Shown here piece by piece: positions 1-7,364 of a DNA stretch of 20,507 nt. Each line of letters opens with the position of its first letter. Position 1 is the stretch's first letter. The DNA comes from CAYLNH01 sp964384625 (GTDB taxonomy: Bacteria > Verrucomicrobiota > Lentisphaeria > JABSQK01), in NCBI GenBank assembly GCA_964384625.1, contig CAYLNH010000120.1:1-20507 (forward strand). The letters are read 5' to 3'. The notes under the pieces are model-generated. The model was not told the origin of the DNA and ran no database searches. It saw only the letters and a list, made by a program, of their open reading frames with translations. Both the position numbers and the translations under genes were made by a program.

Positions 1-42
1 GAACTCAGGAGCGGCGGCCAAACGTCCCAAACACGTCTTAAT

Positions 43-228
43 TCAGCGCCATTCCCGTGTAGCCGTGAACGCCTCAAGCTGCGGGTGTTGGATGAACTGC
101 AACGAGCGCCGTTCTTCGAGTTCGGTCTCGCCTTGGTGAAATGTGGAGTTGTCTGAGGGGGTTTGCTGTGGGCTTTCGTACATCAGGGACAGGCACAAGT
201 AGTGCCGTGACCTGTGACCGTCCTGGCG
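43..228 (-). pseudogene. C-terminal gene fragment, unknown family
   Basis: Reading the minus strand, a frame is open from just after a TAA (229-231) to a TGA at 43-45, giving about 61 residues. The first ATG is at 183 and would give a 46-aa product. The sequence has a protein-like composition (it contains LCLSLMYESPQQ and LEERRSLQFIQHPQLEAF and ends in TREWR), with many Gln/Glu and few rare residues. No family was recognised. It has no visible ribosome site or N-terminus of its own, so it looks like the tail of a longer gene whose front has been lost. It lies on the same strand as the truncated helical-repeat gene on the far side of hipBA, which allows, but does not prove, that both are parts of one gene. 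A plus-strand frame is also open here, so the choice of strand is a judgement. Confidence 0.35.
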
Positions 229-239
229 TTACTCGCCAG
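223..239. repeat. Inverted repeat CTGGCG-N5-CGCCAG
   Basis: Perfect 6-bp arms flank a TTACT spacer. The CGCCA core is the same word found in the hipB operator candidates 40 to 150 bases downstream, but here the arms face the other way. It could be a distal regulator site or a small hairpin at the left edge of the hipBA segment. It also covers the TAA that closes the minus-strand fragment. Confidence 0.4.
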
Positions 240-273
240 AACAGACGACTTGCTACAATAAAAGACTATCTAT

Positions 274-387
274 TCGCCATATCTGGCGCCAATGATTCTC
301 ATGCGTGACATTTTCTATTCCATATCAAAGTCGCCATATGCGGCGATACGTGGCTTGAAAAGACGTTTTTCTCGCCATATATTACGA
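274..387 (+). promoter_or_regulatory. Three CGCCATAT operator candidates upstream of hipB
   Basis: Three copies of TCGCCATAT start at 274, 331 and 372. The first two are true inverted repeats: CGCCA-tatc-TGGCG (275-288) and TCGCC-atatgc-GGCGA (331-346). The third (372-387) keeps the left half and a decayed right half, matching the second at 12 of 16 bases. HipB-family antitoxins bind palindromic operators ahead of their own gene as dimers, so these are the natural candidates for autoregulation. The third site overlaps the -10 box and the second lies just upstream of the -35 box, a layout suited to repression. Binding is inferred. Confidence 0.65.
355..383 (+). promoter_or_regulatory. Sigma70-type promoter of hipBA
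   Basis: TTGAAA (355-360) and TATATT (378-383) are separated by exactly 17 bases, each one mismatch from the sigma70 consensus. The surrounding 240-420 stretch is clearly richer in A+T than the rest of the window. A start near 390 would leave a leader of about 30 bases before hipB. Confidence 0.65.
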
Positions 388-396
388 TTAACAATC

Positions 397-416
397 ACTG
401 AGGTAAACTGAGGTAA
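397..416 (+). repeat. Tandem 10-bp repeat carrying two ribosome binding sites
   Basis: ACTGAGGTAA occurs twice back to back, immediately before the hipB ATG at 420. Each unit carries a GAGG Shine-Dalgarno core; the second is about 6 bases from the start codon and decides that start. The duplication may be a slippage event that doubled the site. Confidence 0.6.
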
Positions 417-419
417 ATC

Positions 420-767
420 ATGCAGATCGAGAAGCAGATGTCAGATGAAGCCGTGCTTGTCGAACTCGGGCAGCGGCTGGCCCGGCGGCGCATCGATCTG
501 GGATTGACCCAGGCCCAGGCTGCCGAGGAAGCCGGAATCGGTAAGCGAACCGTCGAACGCGTTGAGGCAGGCAACGACACTCAGGTGACCACGCTCATCC
601 GTCTTCTGCGCGTGTTGGACTTGGCGGACCAGTTGAACCGCCTGGCGCCGGAGCCCGGTCCACGTCCGATGGATCTGCTCAAGCTGAAGGGCAAGGAGAG
701 GAAGCGCGCCTCTTCCCGGCGAGCCAAATGGACCGAAGACGACTGGCAGTGGGGTGACAAGCAATGA
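420..767 (+). CDS. hipB: HipB-like antitoxin, Xre-family HTH regulator
   Basis: This 115-aa protein carries an Xre/Cro-type helix-turn-helix at about residues 14-68 (GQRLARRRIDLGLTQAQAAE, then EEAGIGKRTVERVEAGND). The tail is basic (KGKERKRASSRR) and ends in WTEDDWQWGDKQ. It is expected to bind operator DNA as a dimer, neutralise the HipA kinase downstream and repress the operon together with it. The stop codon overlaps the hipA start by four bases (ATGA at 764-767), the usual antitoxin-first arrangement. The start is fixed by the duplicated GAGG site. The identification rests on the HTH fold plus the adjacent complete hipA; the HTH family alone would not be specific. Confidence 0.88.
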   Translation: MQIEKQMSDEAVLVELGQRLARRRIDLGLTQAQAAEEAGIGKRTVERVEAGNDTQVTTLIRLLRVLDLADQLNRLAPEPGPRPMDLLKLKGKERKRASSRRAKWTEDDWQWGDKQ

Positions 768-2071
768 GCACGGTTGCGGAAGTCAGGCTGTGGGGCAGTA
801 CCATCGGTGCGGTAGCCCTCGACGACAGGGCGGCAACGGCGGCGTTCGAGTATGACCGGGCCTTCGCCGCCAGCGGCATCGAAGTTGCCCCGCTGACGAT
901 GCCCCTCGGAGATCGCGTCTACAGTTTTCCGGGGCTGTCGGCGGAGAGCTTCAACGGCCTTCCCGGTCTGCTGGCGGATTCCCTGCCGGACCGGTTCGGC
1001 AATGCTCTCATCGATGCGTGGTTGGCCACGCAGGGGCGGACACCGGAGTCGTTCAACGCCGTTGAAAGGTTGTGCTATACCGGGACTCGCGGTATGGGCG
1101 CACTGGAGTTTGGCCCGGCGATGGGGCCGCAGCCTCGGCGCAGCACACGCCTGCATGTGGATCGTCTCGTCGCGCTGGCATCCGACATCCTGCGGCACCG
1201 GGGCGAACTGCAGACCACCTTCGCCGATTCGCGCAAAGCGGAGGCCCTTCGAGACATCCTGCGGGTCGGTACTTCTGCGGGCGGGGCTCGTGCGAAAGCG
1301 GTAATTGCCTGGAATCGCGAGACCAACGAAGTCCGTTCGGGCCAGGTAAAGGCGGGGCCGGGCTTCGAGTACTGGCTGCTGAAGTTCGACGGGGTCAGCG
1401 GCAACAAAGACAAGGAACTGGACGATCCGCAGGGCTACGGCGTCATCGAGTACGCCTATCATCGCATGGCAAAGGCGTGCGGAATCAATATGACCGAATG
1501 CCGACTGCTGGAGGAAGGCGGTCGACGTCACTTCATGACCCGGCGGTTCGACCGTCTGGCGGACGGCGACAAACTGCACATGCAGTCGCTGGCGGCGATG
1601 GCGCACCTTGACTTCAATCAGGCGGGTGCGCACAGCTACGAGCAGGCGATGCAAGTGGCGCGTCGACTGGGGCTGCCGATGGCGGATGCGGAGCAGTTGT
1701 TCCGGCGCATGGTGTTCAATATCGTCGCACGCAACCAGGATGATCACGTCAAGAACATCGCCTTCCTCATGGACCGCTCTGGCGCGTGGTCGCTCGCGCC
1801 TGCGTTCGATATGATCTACAGCTACCAGCCCGAGGGCCGGTGGACGTCGCGCCACCAGATGAGCCTCAACGGCAAACGCGATGATTTCGTGGTTGCCGAC
1901 CTTGAGGCCTGCGCCAAGGCGGCGTCGCTGAAACGTGGCCAGGCAAAGACCATCCTCGCGGACGTGTGCGAGACAGTCGGTCGTTGGCGGGATTATGCCG
2001 ACGACGTCGGGGTGAGCCCCACGCAGCGCGACGCGATCCAGAATGCGCTTCGCCTCGGGCCGTTCACGTGA
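764..2071 (+). CDS. hipA: HipA-like serine/threonine kinase toxin
   Basis: This 435-aa protein has the full HipA layout. An N-terminal beta-rich subdomain (about 1-120) includes the typical LPGLLADSLPDRFGN segment (66-80). The glycine-rich loop is VGTSAGGARAK (168-178), with Ser171 at the place of the autophosphorylated serine of E. coli HipA. The kinase core has WLLKFDG (204-210), the catalytic block NQDDHVKN (324-331), where Asp326 aligns with the catalytic Asp, and the metal-binding APAFDMIYSY (345-354) with Asp349. E. coli HipA phosphorylates glutamyl-tRNA synthetase and stops translation, giving dormancy; the target here is unknown and other HipA lineages hit other proteins. All key residues are present, so the toxin is probably active. 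Translation is coupled to hipB by ATGA. No second long-domain partner gene (HipS/HipT type) is present. Confidence 0.93.
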   Translation: MSTVAEVRLWGSTIGAVALDDRAATAAFEYDRAFAASGIEVAPLTMPLGDRVYSFPGLSAESFNGLPGLLADSLPDRFGNALIDAWLATQGRTPESFNAVERLCYTGTRGMGALEFGPAMGPQPRRSTRLHVDRLVALASDILRHRGELQTTFADSRKAEALRDILRVGTSAGGARAKAVIAWNRETNEVRSGQVKAGPGFEYWLLKFDGVSGNKDKELDDPQGYGVIEYAYHRMAKACGINMTECRLLEEGGRRHFMTRRFDRLADGDKLHMQSLAAMAHLDFNQAGAHSYEQAMQVARRLGLPMADAEQLFRRMVFNIVARNQDDHVKNIAFLMDRSGAWSLAPAFDMIYSYQPEGRWTSRHQMSLNGKRDDFVVADLEACAKAASLKRGQAKTILADVCETVGRWRDYADDVGVSPTQRDAIQNALRLGPFT

Positions 2072-2190
2072 GTGCCCAAGGAGCATTTGGGTATGTATAG
2101 CAGAGAGGAAGACAGGATTGCGGGACAGGACACTGCACCGGCGATCACTCCTGATGCAAACACGCTGCTCCGTACTGCTATCCTGCAGAT

Positions 2191-2817
2191 TCTTGTTTTC
2201 TGTCAAGTCCAATTTGCCACGATGCTCAAGCATCGTGCTGTAAAGTTCGGCGGCTGGCATCCCCTCATGCAAGTGCTCGATAATCTTTGCGTGAAACACT
2301 CTCTCGCAGACGTCCAAGTCCGGTTCCGATTCGCAGATCTGTTCGAACCGATGTTGTTCTCCTGCGACCGCCAACAGGTCGAGAATCTGGTATAACGATT
2401 CACCGTAGTCGGATGCATCCGCTGCCAATCGTTGGAGCGGTTCAGAGATGTCGACTTCCGCGCAACCCGCCAATGCGTACTCGATCAGGCTCTTATCCAG
2501 GTAGCTTTTGATTTCCCAAAAGCGTTTGGGCGCAACCTCTTTGTAGCGATCGATGAGCCCTGCCGCTTCGCTGTAACTGCCCGCACAAGAGAGCCACGCG
2601 CAGACCTCGATGATTGCCCCCTCATCCAGACCGGAGTCTTCGATGAGTTCAGGATGCGCGTCCATCAGACCATGAACGCGCCTGAGGCAATCGTCCGCAT
2701 CGCCATCGTTGAATGAAGGGTTGAAGTTGTTGCCCCAGCCCGCCAGGACATCGTCTTCGTCCGGATCGAAGAGCGGCAGCTCTCTCTTGTCGGTCTTCAC
2801 GTTGTTCCTGGGTAGGA

Positions 2818-2821
<4 letters not shown>
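2191..2821 (-). pseudogene. Helical-repeat protein, 3' end lost at the hipBA boundary
   Basis: About 210 residues of credible protein start at a GTG (2819-2821) that overlaps the upstream SEC-C stop as GTGA, so translation is probably coupled. The same frame has an earlier GTG at 2836, but that one has no ribosome site. After an acidic start (LPLFDPDEDD), the sequence is amphipathic helix pairs of tetratricopeptide style (for example SGLDEGAIIEVCAWLSCAGS, then AAGLIDRYKE, and later GESLYQILDLLAVAGE). Beyond about 2190 the composition changes, and from 2071 the frame is simply the antisense of hipA, continuing to a stop at 581-583. The natural C-terminus is therefore missing and any product would carry a nonsense tail of several hundred residues. 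The exact break point is uncertain, between about 2072 and 2200. The function is unknown; SEC-C proteins are often linked to such repeats. Confidence 0.6.
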
Positions 2822-2994
<173 letters not shown>

Positions 2995-3004
2995 AAGGAG
3001 CCCT

Positions 3005-6000
3005 TCATCGTTGTGTCAGCTCTGCAGTTCGGAACAGTTCCAGGATCTCTTCGGCCGAGATGCCGGCGGCGGTGTCCGTGCCTTCGAGCAAGGTCTCGGC
3101 TAAGTTTCGCTTCCGTTCGTGCAGGGCCATGATCTTCTCTTCAACCGTTCCTTTGGCGATGAGCCGATATACCGTAACCGGGCGGGTCTGGCCGATGCGG
3201 TGGGCGCGGTCGGACGCCTGGTCTTCCACGGCCGGGTTCCACCAGGGATCGAGGTGGATCACGTAATCGGCGGCGGTCAGGTTGAGTCCGACGCCGCCGG
3301 CCTTGAGGCTCAAAAGAAAAAACTCGGCATCGCCGTTTTGAAAACGCCGCACCTGGCGGTCCCGCTCCGCGGCCGGCGTGCTGCCGTCGAGGTAGCAATA
3401 GCCGACGTCGCGCGCGTCCAATGACTTGCGGATAATGGACAGGTGATCGACAAACTGGCTGAAGACCAGTGCCCGGTGCCGGTTTTCGCGGAGTTCATCG
3501 GCGAGTTCAAGGAAGGCTTCGAGCTTTGTCCCGCTGGCCTTGAAGGACGGATCGACCAGGGCGGGATGGCAGCAGGCTCGGCGCAGGCGCATGAGCTGGG
3601 CCAGCATGGCCATCGGGTTGGGCTGGGCCGATTCTTCGAGCTGCTCCAGGGCGTTGCGCCGTACGGCTTCGTAGAAGGACGCTTCTTCAGTCGAAAGCTC
3701 CACGTGATGGACAAGCTCGGTCTTCGGCGGGAGTTCCTGAAGGATGTCGCTCTTGCGGCGACGCAGGATGAAGGGGGACACAAGGCGTTTGAGATCGGCC
3801 GAGGCCGCGCGGTCGCCGTCTTGAATCGGCCCGGCGAATCGAGTCTCAAACCTCTTGCGGGAGCCGAGCAGGCCGGGGTTGATGAATTGGAAGATGCTCC
3901 AGAGTTCCAGCGGATGGTTCTCGACCGGCGTTCCGGTAAGGGCCAAACGAAATTCGGCGTGCAGCTTGCAGATGGCTTTTGCCCGCTTGCTGTCGGGGTT
4001 CTTGATTGCCTGGGCTTCGTCGAGGACGATGGCGCCGAACCGCACCTTGCCGAAAGCTGCGGCATGGCTCAGGAGCATGCCGTAGCTGACGACAACAACG
4101 TTGCTCACCCGCAGCTCTTTCAGGCAGGCCTTGCCGCCGGCATTGCGATAGTCGACGATGTTGAGCGTGGGAGCGAAGCGCATCGCTTCGACCTGCCAGT
4201 TGGTGCAGACCGAGGTGGGGGCTACGACGAGGGCGGGGCCTTCTGGTTGACGCATGAGCAGGACAGCCAGGGCCTGCACCGTTTTGCCCAGGCCCATGTC
4301 GTCGGCCAGGCAGGCGCCGGCGCCCCAGGCGCTGAGTCGCGCCATCCAGCGGAAGCCGTCCTCCTGATAGTTGCGCAACTCCGCATCCAGCGACGCCGGG
4401 ACCTCGACGCTCTCGCTCATTGCCTTGCAAACCCTTTTTTGCAGATCCGTGAGACCGCGGACGCCGCGAATGCACGGCAACTCGTCCGGCAGGGCCGCGG
4501 CGGCCAACTTATGAACGCGCGCCGTCTTGTCGCTGCGGTCGGCGAGGCCGGCGAGCGAATCAACGAGGCGATGGTAGTGCTCGGTAAGTTGGATAAAGCT
4601 GCCGTCGTCGAGACGGATGAAGCGGCCGAAGATGCGGTCCTTGTCCAGCAGGTCCTGGAATGCGACCACGTAGTCTGCGTCGATACGGAGTTTGCCGGAA
4701 AACTCGAACCAGTCCTGCACCTCTTTCACCGAAATCCTGAACGCGTCTTTGGACAGTTGCCGCAGGTTCAGCGGCTCGCCTTCCGGCCATTCAAGCGGAA
4801 CATCCGCAGCCTTCAGCTCCGCCAAACCGTCCAGCGCCCATTCCGGCGAACTGAGGAAATAGAGGCCGGGCGCTGCTTCCCGCGACATCAACGTAGGGCA
4901 CTTCGCCAGAACGGCGTCGAGATTCTGTTGCTCAAGCTCCAGGTCGCGCGTTACGCAGACGGACACCCCGTCGCGATTGCCAAGCATCTGCTCGGCACCG
5001 AAGGCAACCGCACAGTGCGGGCCATCCGGACCAAGCGGATAGACAACGGCCTTCGCGGTCAGCTCCGGGGCGTTGCGTAGATTGTCCAAGGGCTTCAGTT
5101 GAAACACAATGCCGGCATCGGCCGCACTGCTTTTGTGTGTTTGCTGGAGTTCGGACTGAATCGGAATGACAGCAGCCAGGTTGTCCAGCGTCGAGCGGAG
5201 CTCATCCCGCCCCTCTTCGGGAACAAAGAGGGGTTTCTGGAGCAGCTTCAGGCAGGCCTCCTGCTCCTCGGAGAGCGGTGTAACCGTAAGCTTGGCGGGA
5301 TCAAGATGAAGCAGGAACCCATCGCACTTCTTTCCTTGGGAATGGACCGCGATCCTGTGCCCGCCCGGTTCGCTGGTCACAGAGAGCGACAGTGTGCCGC
5401 GGATCACCGGGATCGGGGCATCCCGGCACTCAGAATGAAACACCAGCGGATGCCCGATCAGCGCATCCCACGGTCTTTTTATGTAGTATGTCTCGTCGGA
5501 ACCGTATCGTCCCCAGGAGACGTCGCATTGGATGAGGCTCAGGAGCCTCTCGTCCTCCGGCGAGATCTCCCCTTTAAAATCGGGTTTCCCGTACAACCGC
5601 TTCAGCGCCACCTTGCGGCCCTTGGTAAACGTTCCGTTCTTCCTCAGCATCTGCTCGTACGGATGAATCTCCAAACCCGACCCTTCTTCCACCACCCAGA
5701 CCAGGCGGGAGTTCGCAGCCTTCTTCGGCTTTTTCGGTTCAGGCGGCGGCTCGGGAACCGTGATCCGCCGCAGCGCGGCCAAGCGGTCCATCCATTCCGG
5801 AGCGAATTCGACTATCGTGGTCAGACGCCCCTTGCCCTTTACGCCAAGCACGCCGGCCAGCTCGTCCGCGTACCATGTGTTGCCATTCCTGCGAGCATTG
5901 GACTCGGCCTCTTCCGCCCGTGTTCGCACATATTCCGGCAAATCCAGCCTGCCCCATTTGCGGCACAGTACCAAAAACAGGAAGTGCAGTTCGGAAGCAG

Positions 6001-7108
6001 CAGAAGACAATGGAAATGATAACTCCAATTCCGAAATGTCGTCTTCTGTGGGCGTTCCCATCTGGGACTTCGCAAGGGCATGCAAGCTACTCTGAACGTC
6101 ACTGCCAAAGCTTGTTGCGCCAAGCTGCGTCGCCAACTGCGATGCCGTCTTTCGGTCCTTCTGGACGTCGCTGAGCGCGAACGCTGCAATTGTCAGGAGG
6201 TTGAGCAGATCGGTCTCAGGCGGTTCCAGATCGCCAGATGCAAACGTCGCCTGGAAATCCTTGAGTGCAGCCTTGTACTGACCGTTCAGCAACTTCACGC
6301 AGGCGCTGGTCTGAGCGGATGAGTCAGTCTCAACCGCATCATCGAACTCACCGCGCAGCAGATGCGCCTGCGCCTTCACGCGCCGCAAGTGGCGAGCGAC
6401 ATCCTCGTCCGGCCGCTTTCCCAGTTCGATTTCGATTGCGGCAATGTGATCCTTGAGTGGGCTCAGGGAGTTGACCGCCTGCCTCACCTTTTCGAGTACG
6501 GGTTTGGCAGTGAGAGTGCTCGGCAACTGAGCCGTTGCGCCTGACTTGACAGAATGCAGTAGCTTCTCCGCGCAAAGCCTCCAGTTCCCCAAAAGCGACT
6601 CGGCCTCGGCATCCTTCAGCGCCAAGTTGAAGCGTTCCCCCGCTCCTTCGGTCAGAAAGATCATGCGGGCGCGCAGCAAGAACATGTCGTAGTCGGCCCG
6701 GCTTGCCTTCCAGTAATACTTTTCTTCGCGTCCCGCTTTCAGCTTCTTGATATATTCGCAGACGCCGTCGTGCACGGCCGGGACAAGCGGGCTGCACGGC
6801 CTGCCGTGCCATGAGTTGTTGCGGTTCCCGGCCACGACCATCTCCAGAATCTCTTCGCGGACTTCCGAATTCAACTCAGGCTTATGGCGACGGTCGTGAA
6901 AGCCCGCGGCTTCGAGTTCCTCCAACCATCCGTATAGATCCGCTGACTGTACGTACCGTTTGTGTTGCCACTTCAGGTTCAGCCACCGCAGGCCTTTGAG
7001 CAGAGCCGACGCCGTTACGGACGGCATCCCCATCAACGCAATCAACTGCGCAATGACCTGAGCTTCAGGGCTCAGTTCGCCGAGAATATCCCGTTTCAAA
7101 TCCGTCAC
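3005..7108 (-). CDS. SNF2/Swi2-family DEAD/DEAH helicase with long N-terminal region
   Basis: This 1367-aa protein has all Swi2/Snf2 ATPase motifs in its last 450 residues: Walker A DDMGLGKT (936-943), Walker B DEAQ (1030-1033), LTGTPVENH (1057-1065), the second RecA lobe beginning near RALVFSQFVDHL (1212-1223), GGVGLN (1271-1276), and motif VI DQASDRAHRIGQ (1296-1307). Such enzymes use ATP to translocate on double-stranded DNA and remodel protein-DNA complexes. The first 450 residues are helical and repeat-like with no recognised domain; residues 470-870 resemble the SNF2-associated region seen ahead of bacterial helicases of this type. A Pro/Lys linker (PEPPPEPKKPKK, 452-463) separates the two. 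The start is a GTG preceded closely by AAAGG, closer than usual, so a nearby downstream start cannot be excluded. It leads the operon with the SEC-C and helical-repeat genes. No nuclease or methylase partner is present. Confidence 0.9.
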   Translation of the reverse strand: MTDLKRDILGELSPEAQVIAQLIALMGMPSVTASALLKGLRWLNLKWQHKRYVQSADLYGWLEELEAAGFHDRRHKPELNSEVREEILEMVVAGNRNNSWHGRPCSPLVPAVHDGVCEYIKKLKAGREEKYYWKASRADYDMFLLRARMIFLTEGAGERFNLALKDAEAESLLGNWRLCAEKLLHSVKSGATAQLPSTLTAKPVLEKVRQAVNSLSPLKDHIAAIEIELGKRPDEDVARHLRRVKAQAHLLRGEFDDAVETDSSAQTSACVKLLNGQYKAALKDFQATFASGDLEPPETDLLNLLTIAAFALSDVQKDRKTASQLATQLGATSFGSDVQSSLHALAKSQMGTPTEDDISELELSFPLSSAASELHFLFLVLCRKWGRLDLPEYVRTRAEEAESNARRNGNTWYADELAGVLGVKGKGRLTTIVEFAPEWMDRLAALRRITVPEPPPEPKKPKKAANSRLVWVVEEGSGLEIHPYEQMLRKNGTFTKGRKVALKRLYGKPDFKGEISPEDERLLSLIQCDVSWGRYGSDETYYIKRPWDALIGHPLVFHSECRDAPIPVIRGTLSLSVTSEPGGHRIAVHSQGKKCDGFLLHLDPAKLTVTPLSEEQEACLKLLQKPLFVPEEGRDELRSTLDNLAAVIPIQSELQQTHKSSAADAGIVFQLKPLDNLRNAPELTAKAVVYPLGPDGPHCAVAFGAEQMLGNRDGVSVCVTRDLELEQQNLDAVLAKCPTLMSREAAPGLYFLSSPEWALDGLAELKAADVPLEWPEGEPLNLRQLSKDAFRISVKEVQDWFEFSGKLRIDADYVVAFQDLLDKDRIFGRFIRLDDGSFIQLTEHYHRLVDSLAGLADRSDKTARVHKLAAAALPDELPCIRGVRGLTDLQKRVCKAMSESVEVPASLDAELRNYQEDGFRWMARLSAWGAGACLADDMGLGKTVQALAVLLMRQPEGPALVVAPTSVCTNWQVEAMRFAPTLNIVDYRNAGGKACLKELRVSNVVVVSYGMLLSHAAAFGKVRFGAIVLDEAQAIKNPDSKRAKAICKLHAEFRLALTGTPVENHPLELWSIFQFINPGLLGSRKRFETRFAGPIQDGDRAASADLKRLVSPFILRRRKSDILQELPPKTELVHHVELSTEEASFYEAVRRNALEQLEESAQPNPMAMLAQLMRLRRACCHPALVDPSFKASGTKLEAFLELADELRENRHRALVFSQFVDHLSIIRKSLDARDVGYCYLDGSTPAAERDRQVRRFQNGDAEFFLLSLKAGGVGLNLTAADYVIHLDPWWNPAVEDQASDRAHRIGQTRPVTVYRLIAKGTVEEKIMALHERKRNLAETLLEGTDTAAGISAEEILELFRTAELTQR

Positions 7109-7134
7109 CTTTTATTGCAGTTTCACGCGAATCC

Positions 7135-7290
7135 TCAATTTACATTCCGCCTGCCTTCCAACAAGCGAAGAAAATACATATCGAAGGAAGCTCCTGACAG
7201 CTGAAACCGAACTTCCGACGGCTCAATCTCTTTGGTGTTTTGCAGGAGACCTTCGATTTCTGCATCGAATCGCGGTCCTTTTATTGTCAT
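7135..7290 (-). CDS. Possible 51-aa hypothetical protein upstream of the helicase
   Basis: The minus-strand frame from ATG 7290 to TGA 7135-7137 gives 51 residues with a natural mix (MTIKGPRFDAEIEGLLQNTK, then a basic end LLEGRRNVN). It ends 26 bases before the helicase start, so it could be the first gene of that operon. No domain was recognised and no good Shine-Dalgarno is visible ahead of the ATG (only a weak CTCGAAG). The same frame is open upstream to 7350. It may be real, a remnant, or leader sequence of the helicase transcript. Confidence 0.35.
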   Translation of the reverse strand: MTIKGPRFDAEIEGLLQNTKEIEPSEVRFQLSGASFDMYFLRLLEGRRNVN

Positions 7291-7335
7291 GCTTCGAGGT
7301 GTTGCTGGTGTATTGATCTCGAGACCAATCCTGCA

Positions 7336-7351
7336 TATGGTAGGTACCATA
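7336..7351. promoter_or_regulatory. 16-bp palindrome ahead of the VWA gene
   Basis: TATGGTA-GG-TACCATA is a perfect inverted repeat with 7-bp arms and a 2-bp centre. It lies in the 256-base divergent region, 13 bases before the GTG of the VWA protein and directly upstream of its GGGACAAGG ribosome-site region. Its position and symmetry fit an operator for the rightward gene; no binding protein can be assigned. Confidence 0.4.
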
Positions 7352-7364
7352 CAGGGACAAGGAC

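Noticed and set aside
1..156. Plus-strand frame open from the window edge to a TGA at 154-156
   Set aside because: Its composition is plausible at the end, but the minus-strand frame over the same bases reads more like protein; both cannot be real and no start is visible.
186..2129. GGGACAGG at 186-193 and again at 2122-2129 as target-site duplication of a hipBA insertion
   Set aside because: An 8-base match between two stretches of this size is expected by chance, and no inverted terminal repeats flank it.
581..2190. Continuation of the minus-strand helical-repeat frame, giving a formal 751-residue product
   Set aside because: This part is antisense to the well-supported hipA and hipB; it is Arg/His-rich and has no domain.
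3443..5080. 545-codon plus-strand frame inside the helicase gene
   Set aside because: It is opposite the helicase with all SNF2 motifs in order; a shadow frame typical of GC-rich coding DNA.
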